A stretch of DNA of 64,000 nt from Chryseobacterium sp. 3008163 (GTDB lineage: Bacteria > Bacteroidota > Bacteroidia > Flavobacteriales > Weeksellaceae), in contig NZ_CP033070.1 of assembly GCF_003669035.1 (NCBI RefSeq), forward strand, positions 3,658,001 to 3,722,000. Direction: 5' to 3'. Both the position numbers and the translations under genes were made by a program. How positions within the stretch are numbered: position 1 is the first letter of the stretch; every line of letters starts with the position of its first letter. Of the stretch, positions 21,384 through 28,870 are shown piece after piece. The notes below the pieces were generated by a model, which saw only the letters and a list, made by a program, of their open reading frames with translations, was not told the DNA's origin and did no database searches.

Positions 21384-22058
21384 TTAAAGAATTTCGTATC
21401 TTGTTTTGATGCTGAATTTCAGCTTAATGTTTTCGATGTTATCAAAAGCAACATCAACACTTTGGTCGGCTGCTTCCAGCTGTACGTTGGCCATTTTGCT
21501 TCTGTAGGCTACCGGCATTACAGAGTCGCTCATGTAGTCTTCAATTTCAGTGATTTCCAGTGGCGTTCCGGTCTTTTTACCAATGCTTTCCAAGAGATAA
21601 TCTGCTTTTTCTTTGGCTGCTTTTAATGCATTGATTTTAACCGTTTTTCTGAAATCTGCAATTTTTGTGTTTTTAATTTCGGCAATATTCAGATTGCTTA
21701 CCCATTTTTGATTCAAATCTTCAAAAAGCTTACTCACATTGGTTTTAGCATTTACTTTAAACTGAAAACTCTTTGTGAATTTTGTTGTTTTCGAATATAA
21801 ATTCTGATACATTGATTTGAATTTGATGTCTTCATTTTTTACTCCGTTGGTTTTCAGAGTTTCAAATAAAAGTTTTTCGTTGTCTGCTAATTGATTTTTG
21901 TTGTCGGCTTTTATTCCGATGTTAAAAATAATTTCATCCGGTTCCACTTCCATTTCGGCAACTCCCGTTACTTCAATTGCGTTTTTTTTGATTTCCTGCG
22001 CATTCACCAAACTTCCTGCTGCAAAGATTCCTACTAATAAAAGGTGTTTCAGTTTCAT
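21384..22058 (-). CDS. SIMPL domain-containing (DUF541) periplasmic protein
   Basis: 224 residues with a signal peptide (cleavage near VNA-QE). The SIMPL/DUF541 domain fills the rest: IEVTGVAEMEVEPDEIIFNIGIKADN at the start, and ALKAAKEKADYLLESIGKKTG in the conserved helix. Relatives such as E. coli YggE and BP26 form periplasmic oligomers linked to envelope or oxidative stress. It has its own promoter with paired operator repeats and its own terminator, so it is monocistronic within the proposed LytTR regulon. Confidence 0.9.
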   Translation of the reverse strand: MKLKHLLLVGIFAAGSLVNAQEIKKNAIEVTGVAEMEVEPDEIIFNIGIKADNKNQLADNEKLLFETLKTNGVKNEDIKFKSMYQNLYSKTTKFTKSFQFKVNAKTNVSKLFEDLNQKWVSNLNIAEIKNTKIADFRKTVKINALKAAKEKADYLLESIGKKTGTPLEITEIEDYMSDSVMPVAYRSKMANVQLEAADQSVDVAFDNIENIKLKFSIKTRYEIL

Positions 22059-22138
22059 AATGTAAATATTTATTGTTTTTATCGGTATTATGCAATCGCT
22101 TCTTCGATTTCATAATTTCTTGTTTTAAATTTCTAAAG

Positions 22139-22204
22139 TAAAATTACCACGAATAGAAACTGAAATTTTGGAAACTTGGTAAACTGAGGTTTTCACTTGG
22201 TGAA
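22139..22204 (-). promoter_or_regulatory. SIMPL promoter with paired LytTR-type operator
   Basis: The minus-strand -7 box is TAATTTTA (22139-22146). Repeats ACTTGGTAAA (22174-22183) and ACTTGGTGAA (22195-22204) are 21 bp apart and 27 bases from the -7 box. About 70 bases around the site are nearly identical to the MuiA promoter, for example GTAAAATTAC and GGTTTTCACTTGGTG. Confidence 0.75.
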
Positions 22205-22227
22205 AGAATATTTGCTGCGATTAACGG

Positions 22228-23379
22228 TTAATCTATCAATAGATGAAATTTTTCTTGTAACACATTCATCTTTTTATGGTTAACCGATTTGGCATTGATC
22301 AATTGATTATTAAATGAAAAAATAATAGCGCTATCTTCCTTACTCATCAATAATAAATGTTTTGAAATGTTGTGTTGGTTATCTTCAAGAATCAATTGGT
22401 TGTCAAAAGAAATATCATAATGAAATGCGGTCATCTTTTCCGAAGACTTTTCCATAAAAATCAAGTATTGGTCTTTATGAAAGAATACGTATTGATATGG
22501 ACTTTCGGAAGAAGTGATCTGATAAGCTCCTTTTAATTGTATGAAATTAATTTTATCATCTGTGTGAAAATTTTCATCCAAATACGGCATCCCAATTTTG
22601 ATAAATATAATTCCTAAAATCCCAATTTTTAAAAAAGTTTTATACGGAAGAAATGAAGTTCGGCTAAGAAAAGTTTCTTTCGGAAGTTTAATAATTTTCA
22701 GAAAAAGTTCCCACCCGGTTTTTCTTACAAGAAAGATGCTCGTTAAAAGTAAAATGAAGGAAAAGAATTTTACGGAAATATCAAACCCAATATTGATGAT
22801 CAATATTTGAGTAAAACATATAATTGCAAATAACAATCCCAAAAACTGAAAACGTCTGAACAACAATAGAATTCCTGACAAAAATTCAATACATCCGATA
22901 ATCATGTTGTAAATTTTAGATGTTCCTATTGTACTCCAGAATAAAATATCTTTATCTAAGTTTCCAAATCTTGTGAACAGAATATTAGATTCAGGCTCCG
23001 GAAATTGGGTTTTGAAAATTTTGTCAATACCATATTTTATTAAAATAATAGAAATGTATATCACACAAATATATTCTGTTGTCAATAAAAAACGTTTTGC
23101 ACATTTTTTCTTTATTAGAAAACTCAGAATCACCGATGTAAAAAGTAAAATAATGATTAAAACCAACATCGAATAACTATCTGAGCTGTAATCTATTCTG
23201 ATGGTCTTTTTATTGAAGAAGTGTTCTAAAACCAATCGAATAAAATCTCCAAATATGAAATGAGTAATTTTTAACTGCAAATCATTTAAAAAATTCAACG
23301 GGAAGAAAAAGATGAATTGTAGAAAAAAACAGCTAAAAAAAATAGTAAGTTTTCCTACATTAATTGATTTACTATACAC
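22228..23379 (-). CDS. DoxX/MauE-like polytopic membrane protein
   Basis: 383 residues with about eight to nine hydrophobic helices. The central four-helix part (about residues 110-215, GCIEFLSGILLLFRRFQFLGLLFAIICF) resembles DoxX/MauE-type membrane proteins. The C-terminal 110 residues are soluble and outside the family core. The gene starts 12 bases after the stop of the small tail-anchored protein gene at 23392 and is probably read from the same operator-controlled promoter. The electron-transfer or thiol role of DoxX relatives is only an analogy here. Confidence 0.65.
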   Translation of the reverse strand: MYSKSINVGKLTIFFSCFFLQFIFFFPLNFLNDLQLKITHFIFGDFIRLVLEHFFNKKTIRIDYSSDSYSMLVLIIILLFTSVILSFLIKKKCAKRFLLTTEYICVIYISIILIKYGIDKIFKTQFPEPESNILFTRFGNLDKDILFWSTIGTSKIYNMIIGCIEFLSGILLLFRRFQFLGLLFAIICFTQILIINIGFDISVKFFSFILLLTSIFLVRKTGWELFLKIIKLPKETFLSRTSFLPYKTFLKIGILGIIFIKIGMPYLDENFHTDDKINFIQLKGAYQITSSESPYQYVFFHKDQYLIFMEKSSEKMTAFHYDISFDNQLILEDNQHNISKHLLLMSKEDSAIIFSFNNQLINAKSVNHKKMNVLQEKFHLLID

Positions 23380-23391
23380 AATTGTAAGATT

Positions 23392-23966
23392 TTAACGATT
23401 TTTTCTATAGATAAATATTGAAGCAAATACAGCAATACTTATTACAAATAAATACATCATTTCCTCTTTTGATTTGAAATTATTTACCTCAGCTTTTTTG
23501 ATTGTTTTTTTCGTGAAAATTGGCTTATAAGTTTTTGTTTTCTTGTCATATTTCAGAAAAACGGTACTATCTATATCGTTTTGAAAGTTGTAATTTTCTT
23601 TAAGTATTTTTTTTACGTTATCAATATTTTCGTTAGAAAATATTGCATGATTATAAACGGTATCTCTTCCTGGTTTCCATTTTTCTGGGGTTTCGCTTCT
23701 TCGGGTTTTGCAATATGTTGAAGTTACAATGATGCTTTTTTATCGTCAATGATAATAACACTATCCAATTTTGAATTGGTTACATACCTTTCTGGCAAAA
23801 CTCCAAGATTAGAATAATTGATGTTGTAACGGTCTTCTACAATACTTTTTTCAAAATATTTCATATCACCGCTGTGGCTTTTATAGGATATTAATTTGGT
23901 CTGAGAAAAAAAGTGGCAACTTGAAAGGACAAGCGCAAAATGAACTAAATAGGATAAATTTTTCAT
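23392..23966 (-). pseudogene. Signal-peptide protein with C-terminal anchor, frameshifted
   Basis: Restored length is 191 residues. It starts MKNLSYLVHFALVLSSCHFFSQ (signal peptide; LSSC may be a lipobox). The T run at 23736-23741 has six bases. A seventh restores DKKSIIVTSTYCKTRRSETPEKWKPGRDTVYNH and continues to a C-terminal membrane segment (MMYLFVISIAVFASIFIYRKNR). The middle part (SNENIDNVKKILKENYNF) is not a family I recognise. It is divergent from the sensor kinase gene with one shared operator, and first in a unit with the DoxX-like gene. As sequenced, only residues 1-80 are made. Confidence 0.7.
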
Positions 23967-23990
23967 GACAATTAAGTTTAAATTATACTG

Positions 23991-24092
23991 CAAACTTAAT
24001 CGCCTTTTAAAAGCTGTTTGAAACCAACTTGGTGAAACCCATTTTTCACTTGGTGAATCATTTTCTGAACATCAATTATATGTATATCTTTG
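23991..24092. promoter_or_regulatory. Divergent promoters around a shared LytTR-type operator
   Basis: Repeats ACTTGGTGAA at 24027-24036 and 24048-24057 are identical and 21 bp apart. The minus-strand -7 box is TAAGTTTG (23991-23998), 28 bases from the nearest repeat. The plus-strand -7 box is TATCTTTG (24085-24092), 27 bases from the other repeat. The kinase ATG follows four bases after that box. The operator is thus centred between two outward-facing promoters. Confidence 0.8.
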
Positions 24093-24096
24093 TTTT

Positions 24097-25869
24097 ATGA
24101 ATTTAATCAGGCTTTTTACATTTATTTTTTTGCTGCTTTCTGTGAATAATTTGTATTCGCAAAGCAGCAGAGATACGAAAGAAATTGTAGCCGAAACTTC
24201 AAAGCTCAAAAAAGCATTGGATACGAAAGACGAATCTGCAGAAGCCGATTCATATTATAATATTGGTGAAACTTACTTTAACAATGGAAATTTCCCAAAA
24301 AGTGAGGAGTATTTCATAAAATCAAAAGGTATTTATGAAAAACTGAATGACAAAAAAAATCTCGAAAAAGTAACCAGGAAATTAGCTCAATCGCAGGAAA
24401 ATCAAAACAAACTGAAATCAGCGGTAAGTAATTATGAAAAAGCCTCAAATATTGGATATTCTAAATCGAAAAGAGTATTAAATGCCAATGACGCTTCCAG
24501 ATTGTCGTCGCCGGTTGTAGAAAGCAAGGCAGAAGCCATTCAAAACAATATTGATATTAGCCGGAAGGAAAATGAAAATGCAGACCTCGCTGCAAGTTAC
24601 AGCCAAATGGCAGAAGTGAATATTGAACAGAAAAATATTCCCAAAGCGGAAGAAAATTTTACAAATGCGTACAAAATTTCTAAAGATAATGCACCGCAGC
24701 AGGCTTTGGCAATTAATCAGAAACTGACAGATTTTTATGTTGAAAATAAAGACTTTGACAAAGCCATTAAAGCAAAAAAAGAGGTTTTAAAAGAAGATTT
24801 TGTAAAAGATAATTCTCAGAAAAAAGTTGAGCAAATTCAGGAACTTGCAGATATTTACATTAAAAAAAATGATCCTAAGGAAGCCATAGTTTTATTAAAA
24901 AATGCTTACGATATTGCTTTAAATAAAGGTCATACGCTTGAAGCGCAAAAAAGCGTCAAAAGACTCGACAGTTTGTATGCTATTTCTCAAAACACCGATG
25001 CTTCTGTGCAATTATACCGTGATTTTCTAGGGAAATTACCTGATTTGGTTTCTAAAGACAGAAGTTTGGTAGACAACAAAATTCTTGAAGACACAGAGCA
25101 ACGAATTTCACAGCTTGAGCAGGAAAAGAAGCTAAAAGACGAGCTGATTCGCAAGAAAAACATCTTCAATTACAGCTTAATTGGAGCTTTAATACTATTA
25201 ATAGGCTTAATGATTTTCATTTTCAGAACGCTGAAAAAAGTTCAGATCAAAAACAAAAAAATTGCTTTGCAGTCGCTTCGTCGGGAGATGAACCCGCATT
25301 TTATTTTTAACAGTTTAAATTCTGTCAATCATTTTATCGCAACAAATAACGAACTGGAAGCCAATCAATATTTAACCAAGTTTTCAAAACTCATGCGTGG
25401 CGTGATGGAAAATTCTACAGAAGATTTTATTCCGTTTCAGCAGGAATTAGATTTGCTTCAGAATTATTTGGCTTTAGAAAAAACTCGTTTTGCAGATAAG
25501 TTTGATTACGAAATTGAGGTTGACGAAAGTTTAAATACCCAAAGTTTGAAAGTTCCCGGAATGTTGATACAGCCGTTTCTTGAAAATGCAATCTGGCATG
25601 GCTTAAGATACAGAACAGAAAAAGGATTTTTGAGCTTAAAATTTGAAAAAAATAACGATTCTCTAAACATTTTCATCGAAGACAACGGAATCGGAATTGA
25701 AGAAAGTAAAAAACAAAAAACCGAACATCAGAAAACCCGAAAAGGCCGCGGAATGAAAAATACTTTAGAAAGAATTGCGCTGTTGAATGATTTGTATAAA
25801 AAAGATATTTCGTGCTCTGTGAAAGATTCTGAAAATGGTGTTTTTGTAAAAATTATAATGAATTTCTAA
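24097..25869 (+). CDS. LytS-type sensor histidine kinase with periplasmic TPR repeats
   Basis: 590 residues. A signal/anchor segment comes first (residues 1-20). TPR repeats fill about residues 40-320 (ADSYYNIGETYFNNGNFPKSEEYF, ASYSQMAEVNIEQKNIPKAEENF). A short coiled coil and one membrane helix follow (about 355-375, YSLIGALILLIGLMIFIF). The cytoplasmic His_kinase domain (PF06580) has phosphoacceptor His401 in MNPHFIFNSLN. The ATP-binding region has PFLENAIWHGLRY, EDNGIGIE and KGRGMKN. It should phosphorylate the LytTR regulator encoded two genes downstream. The TPR part suggests sensing through protein contacts in the periplasm. It lies first in a three-gene operon. Confidence 0.92.
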   Translation: MNLIRLFTFIFLLLSVNNLYSQSSRDTKEIVAETSKLKKALDTKDESAEADSYYNIGETYFNNGNFPKSEEYFIKSKGIYEKLNDKKNLEKVTRKLAQSQENQNKLKSAVSNYEKASNIGYSKSKRVLNANDASRLSSPVVESKAEAIQNNIDISRKENENADLAASYSQMAEVNIEQKNIPKAEENFTNAYKISKDNAPQQALAINQKLTDFYVENKDFDKAIKAKKEVLKEDFVKDNSQKKVEQIQELADIYIKKNDPKEAIVLLKNAYDIALNKGHTLEAQKSVKRLDSLYAISQNTDASVQLYRDFLGKLPDLVSKDRSLVDNKILEDTEQRISQLEQEKKLKDELIRKKNIFNYSLIGALILLIGLMIFIFRTLKKVQIKNKKIALQSLRREMNPHFIFNSLNSVNHFIATNNELEANQYLTKFSKLMRGVMENSTEDFIPFQQELDLLQNYLALEKTRFADKFDYEIEVDESLNTQSLKVPGMLIQPFLENAIWHGLRYRTEKGFLSLKFEKNNDSLNIFIEDNGIGIEESKKQKTEHQKTRKGRGMKNTLERIALLNDLYKKDISCSVKDSENGVFVKIIMNF

Positions 25870-25879
25870 ATGAGTTATT

Positions 25880-26605
25880 ATGAAATTATTGCAATATAAA
25901 TTAGTATTCGTTTTCTGTCTCTTATTTAAAACACTGTTTTCTGCACAGGAATATGATGATGTGAGATATGCAAAAGTTTTGAATCAGTTAAAGCTTAATT
26001 CTTCTCAAATTCACAGCGAATTATACACGGAAAAGAAAATGCCGAACGCTGAAGATTCGTATATCATTGTTGTACCTATTTTACAAGGAAAACTTGAAGC
26101 TGACGGTTTTTCTGTTAAAAACACGATTTTGATTACAAACACTGATGGAAAGATTACAAACAAGTATGTAGATCCGATAGAGTTTGGCTCAGATGCAATT
26201 ATGTTACAAAGTTTTACGATTGATACAGGACTTTATAATCTAAATTCAACGACTCGTGCGTTTGGTATTTCTGCAAACTACAGAGGAAGCAGCGGTCCTA
26301 ATCCGTATTCTTCTTCAGATATTTCAATGTACTATCCGGAAGGTAAAACCTTAAAGAAAGTTCTTGAGGGTTATAACCTGAGAAGATACGGCGGAGAATG
26401 GGATATGAATTGCTCTGGGGAATTTGAAGAAGATCATTCAGTCATTATTTTAGATCAGGTGAAAACAAATGGTTTTGCCAATCTTAAAATTAAAACTGAA
26501 AGTATAAAGACGATCAGTAAAGAAATTAATGGCGAATGCAGTGAAAATAAAACTTCAAAGATTTCTTACAAAACCTTAAAGTTTTCTAAAGGAATGTATA
26601 AATAA
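25880..26605 (+). CDS. Secreted protein of unknown function in two-component operon
   Basis: 241 residues with a signal peptide (cleavage near LFSA-QE). The mature part is mixed alpha/beta with four Cys-free central strands and two late cysteines (NCSGEF, GECSEN) that could form a disulfide. I do not recognise the family. It lies between the kinase (10 bases) and regulator (15 bases) genes, so it is certainly co-transcribed. A role as periplasmic ligand or accessory of the kinase is inference from position. Confidence 0.75.
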   Translation: MKLLQYKLVFVFCLLFKTLFSAQEYDDVRYAKVLNQLKLNSSQIHSELYTEKKMPNAEDSYIIVVPILQGKLEADGFSVKNTILITNTDGKITNKYVDPIEFGSDAIMLQSFTIDTGLYNLNSTTRAFGISANYRGSSGPNPYSSSDISMYYPEGKTLKKVLEGYNLRRYGGEWDMNCSGEFEEDHSVIILDQVKTNGFANLKIKTESIKTISKEINGECSENKTSKISYKTLKFSKGMYK

Positions 26606-26620
26606 CCTCAACCTAAAAAG

Positions 26621-27355
26621 ATGAAAATAAAATCAGTAATTGTAGACGACGAAAAAATTGCAAGAGAAGTTCTTAGAAATTATCTCACAAAATACTGTCC
26701 GCAAATTGAGATTCTGGGTGAGGCAGAAAACATCAAAGAAGCCGTTCCTTTGATAGCAGAAATGCAACCTCAACTCGTTTTTCTGGATGTTGAAATGCCT
26801 TTCGGAAATGCTTTTGATGTTTTGGAAGCGACTAAAGAATTTTCTTACGAAACGATTTTCATCACAGCTTTTTCACAATATTCGCTTCAGGCTTTAAACA
26901 AATCTGCAAGTTATTATATTTTAAAACCAATCGACATTCAGGAATTGATTTTGGCGGTTAATATAGTGGCTGAAAGTTTAGAAAAGAAAGACGAATTAAA
27001 CCGAAACAAAATTCTCCTGGAAAACCTAAAGTTAAAACCCGAAAAACAACAGTTGATTCTTCCGACTTTGCAAGGTTTTGACGTGGTAAAAACAGAAGAT
27101 ATTGTACGACTTCAGGCAGATGGAAATTTTACGCAGGTCTATCTTACAGACGGTTCAAAGAAAATGGTTTGCAGGTTTTTAAAGCATTTCGATGACTTGC
27201 TGGAGAATCCTTTTGTAAGAGTTCACCGTTCGCACATTATCAACACTGGGTTTGTAAAATCATACCACAAAAGCGGAACAGCAACACTCTCTGACAATAC
27301 TGAAATTGAAGTTTCCGGAAGTTTTAAAGATCAGTTTCTGAAGGTTTTTTCATGA
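26621..27355 (+). CDS. LytTR-family response regulator
   Basis: 244 residues. The receiver domain is residues 1-120, with acidic pocket Asp9/Asp10, phosphoacceptor Asp56 (VFLDVEMPFG) and conserved Lys in YYILKPID. The LytTR DNA-binding domain is about residues 140-243 (VKTEDIVRLQADGNFTQVYLTDG, FVRVHRSHIIN). LytTR proteins bind paired direct repeats about 12 bp apart. Paired repeats with that spacing lie upstream of this operon and of two other genes nearby, so it is likely autoregulatory. A Flavo-1-like element follows immediately. Confidence 0.94.
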   Translation: MKIKSVIVDDEKIAREVLRNYLTKYCPQIEILGEAENIKEAVPLIAEMQPQLVFLDVEMPFGNAFDVLEATKEFSYETIFITAFSQYSLQALNKSASYYILKPIDIQELILAVNIVAESLEKKDELNRNKILLENLKLKPEKQQLILPTLQGFDVVKTEDIVRLQADGNFTQVYLTDGSKKMVCRFLKHFDDLLENPFVRVHRSHIINTGFVKSYHKSGTATLSDNTEIEVSGSFKDQFLKVFS

Positions 27356-27361
27356 TTTTTT

Positions 27362-27430
27362 GGGCAGCTATTCCGCCTTCCACTCCCGCTTTTTTGTTTC
27401 ACAAAAAGAGCTCCGTTCAAGTCGGGCTGC
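27362..27430 (-). ncRNA. Flavo-1-like structured element, copy 2
   Basis: Read on the minus strand: GCAGCCCGACTTGAACGG, then CTTTTTGTG, GAAA, CAAAAAAG, then GGGAGTGG and GGCGGAATAGCTGCCC. The order and spacing of blocks match copy 1 at 4427-4514, with compensating changes in the T/A stem. It starts seven bases past the LytTR regulator stop and may also act as its terminator. The name is from memory. Confidence 0.5.
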
Positions 27431-27500
27431 TGCAATTCGATGTTGAAATTATATTGAAAGGCATCATTTTTGAATTTTTATACCAATAAAATATTTCAAC

Positions 27501-28040
27501 ATGAAAACCTTACACAAAATAGCCATTCCCGTTTCTTTAGGAATTTTAGGATTAATTATTTTTAATTCCTGTTCGGTCGGAATTCCAAAAGGCGCAACAG
27601 CAGTCAAAAATTTTAATTCAGAAAAATATCTTGGAAAATGGTTCGAAATTGCACGTTTCGATTATAAATTCGAGAAAAATATGGATAATGTTACCGCTAA
27701 TTATTCACTCAATTCCGACGGAACAATTCAGGTTCAAAACCGAGGCTATGATTACGTCAAAAAAGAATGGAAAGAATCAATCGGTGAGGCAAGATTTGTT
27801 AATGACAAGTCTGAAGCGAGATTAAAGGTTTCGTTTTTCAAACCGATTTGGGCAGGTTATAATGTGATTGACATTGATGATGATTATCAAAATGCCTTAG
27901 TCGTAGGAAACAGCACAAAATACATCTGGATTTTATCGAGAAATAAAGAAATTCCAAACAGTATCAGAGAACGATTTTTAGCAAAAGCCCAAAAATTGGG
28001 TTATAATACGAATGATTTAATCTGGGTAAAACATAACTAG
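27501..28040 (+). CDS. Lipocalin family lipoprotein (Blc-like)
   Basis: 179 residues. The lipobox is FNSC (Cys24). The lipocalin signature is GKWFEIARFD (residues 45-54), and the second conserved region is ALVVGNSTKYIWILSRNKEIP. The length and layout match bacterial lipocalin Blc, an outer-membrane lipoprotein that binds lysophospholipids or fatty acids. It is a single gene between the two-component operon and repeats. Confidence 0.92.
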   Translation: MKTLHKIAIPVSLGILGLIIFNSCSVGIPKGATAVKNFNSEKYLGKWFEIARFDYKFEKNMDNVTANYSLNSDGTIQVQNRGYDYVKKEWKESIGEARFVNDKSEARLKVSFFKPIWAGYNVIDIDDDYQNALVVGNSTKYIWILSRNKEIPNSIRERFLAKAQKLGYNTNDLIWVKHN

Positions 28041-28073
28041 TCATTGCGAGGAGCGAAGCGACGAAGCAATCTC
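28041..28073. repeat. Dispersed TCATTGCGAGGAGCGAAGCG element
   Basis: TCATTGCGAGGAGCGAAGCG continues as ACGAAGCAATCTC; ATTGC and GCAAT can pair at the ends. It is G/C-richer than its surroundings and matches a short repeat seen in many unrelated bacterial genomes. Confidence 0.65.
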
Positions 28074-28107
28074 AAATCGACATAGGAAAATGGAGCGTTA
28101 AGAAAAT

Positions 28108-28218
28108 TTTGAATTAATCCGTTAAAAAATCCCCATTGTTCGAAGTGCGACAAATCTATTGAACTGAAGATTTTATTTTGAATTCGCACAAGTTTGGGGA
28201 TTTTAGGATTAATTTTAA
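28108..28218. repeat. Large imperfect inverted repeat (MITE-like)
   Basis: Left blocks GAATTAATCC, AAAATCCCCA and GAAGTGCGA are mirrored on the right by TCGCAC, TGGGGATTTT and GGATTAATT, giving arms of about 45 bases. It has no coding capacity and lies between the lipocalin and DUF7832 genes. Confidence 0.6.
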
Positions 28219-28253
28219 ATTTTTAGTGGAATTTTCCAAGTCTTGAATTTTTG

Positions 28254-28279
28254 TCTCTTTTGTTTCAAGACAAAAGAGA
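28254..28279. repeat. Hairpin between lipocalin and DUF7832 genes
   Basis: TCTCTTTTGT and ACAAAAGAGA pair perfectly around TTCAAG, one base from the stop of the minus-strand gene. An alternative stem GTCTTGAA/TTCAAGAC (28240-28247 with 28264-28271) competes with it. Neither strand has a proper T tract, so termination is uncertain. Confidence 0.45.
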
Positions 28280-28280
28280 A

Positions 28281-28757
28281 TTAGTTTAAACTTCGATACT
28301 CTTTCCATTCCAAAAAACGATGATCAATAACTTGCTTCATCAAATCATAGTTTTCATAAGTATCTTCAATATGATAAAAAGTTTCATATTCAAAATCATT
28401 TTCTTCCGCTACCGAATCAAAAATATTGATGTAATCTGTCGCAAATGAACTGAATTTATCACCGAAATCTGTCTCATCAACATAATAGTCTTTTGCAAAA
28501 GCATTTCCAAGGTCATTGAGATCATATTCAGAAAATTTTCCGTCTAAAGCATCGATGACAAAGTCTGCACCGGTGATTTCTCTTCGTTTTAATTTTTCGA
28601 TTTCATCTTCTGAGTCTTCTTTCAATTCTTCCGAAACCAAATCATTGGCAACGCACCAATTGAGGAAAATTCCTGTGTGGGTTGCGCCGTTTTTTTCGGG
28701 AAGTCCTTCAGGAAAATCTCCGCCATAATGCCATGAAGCATCATCATATTTAGTCAT
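28281..28757 (-). CDS. DUF7832-like acidic protein
   Basis: 158 residues, very acidic. The N-terminus MTKYDDASWHYGGDFPEGLPEKNGATH is the hallmark of a small soluble family that I believe Pfam lists as DUF7832 (number from memory). Some relatives occur as candidate immunity proteins beside polymorphic toxins, but no toxin gene is next to this copy. It is cytoplasmic and probably monocistronic. Confidence 0.75.
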   Translation of the reverse strand: MTKYDDASWHYGGDFPEGLPEKNGATHTGIFLNWCVANDLVSEELKEDSEDEIEKLKRREITGADFVIDALDGKFSEYDLNDLGNAFAKDYYVDETDFGDKFSSFATDYINIFDSVAEENDFEYETFYHIEDTYENYDLMKQVIDHRFLEWKEYRSLN

Positions 28758-28870
28758 ATTCTTTGTTATAGTTGTAGACAGTTCAAATCAAAGATATAAA
28801 AAATCATTTTCTTTTGTTCACTACAGAGATTTTCACTTCATTTGTAGGGAATTTATTCAAAATTAAACGC

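Noticed and set aside
28814..28870. Upstream extension of cinA
   Set aside because: The CinA family starts at MQNAVLITIGDEIL; the extra 19 codons are A/T-rich leader.
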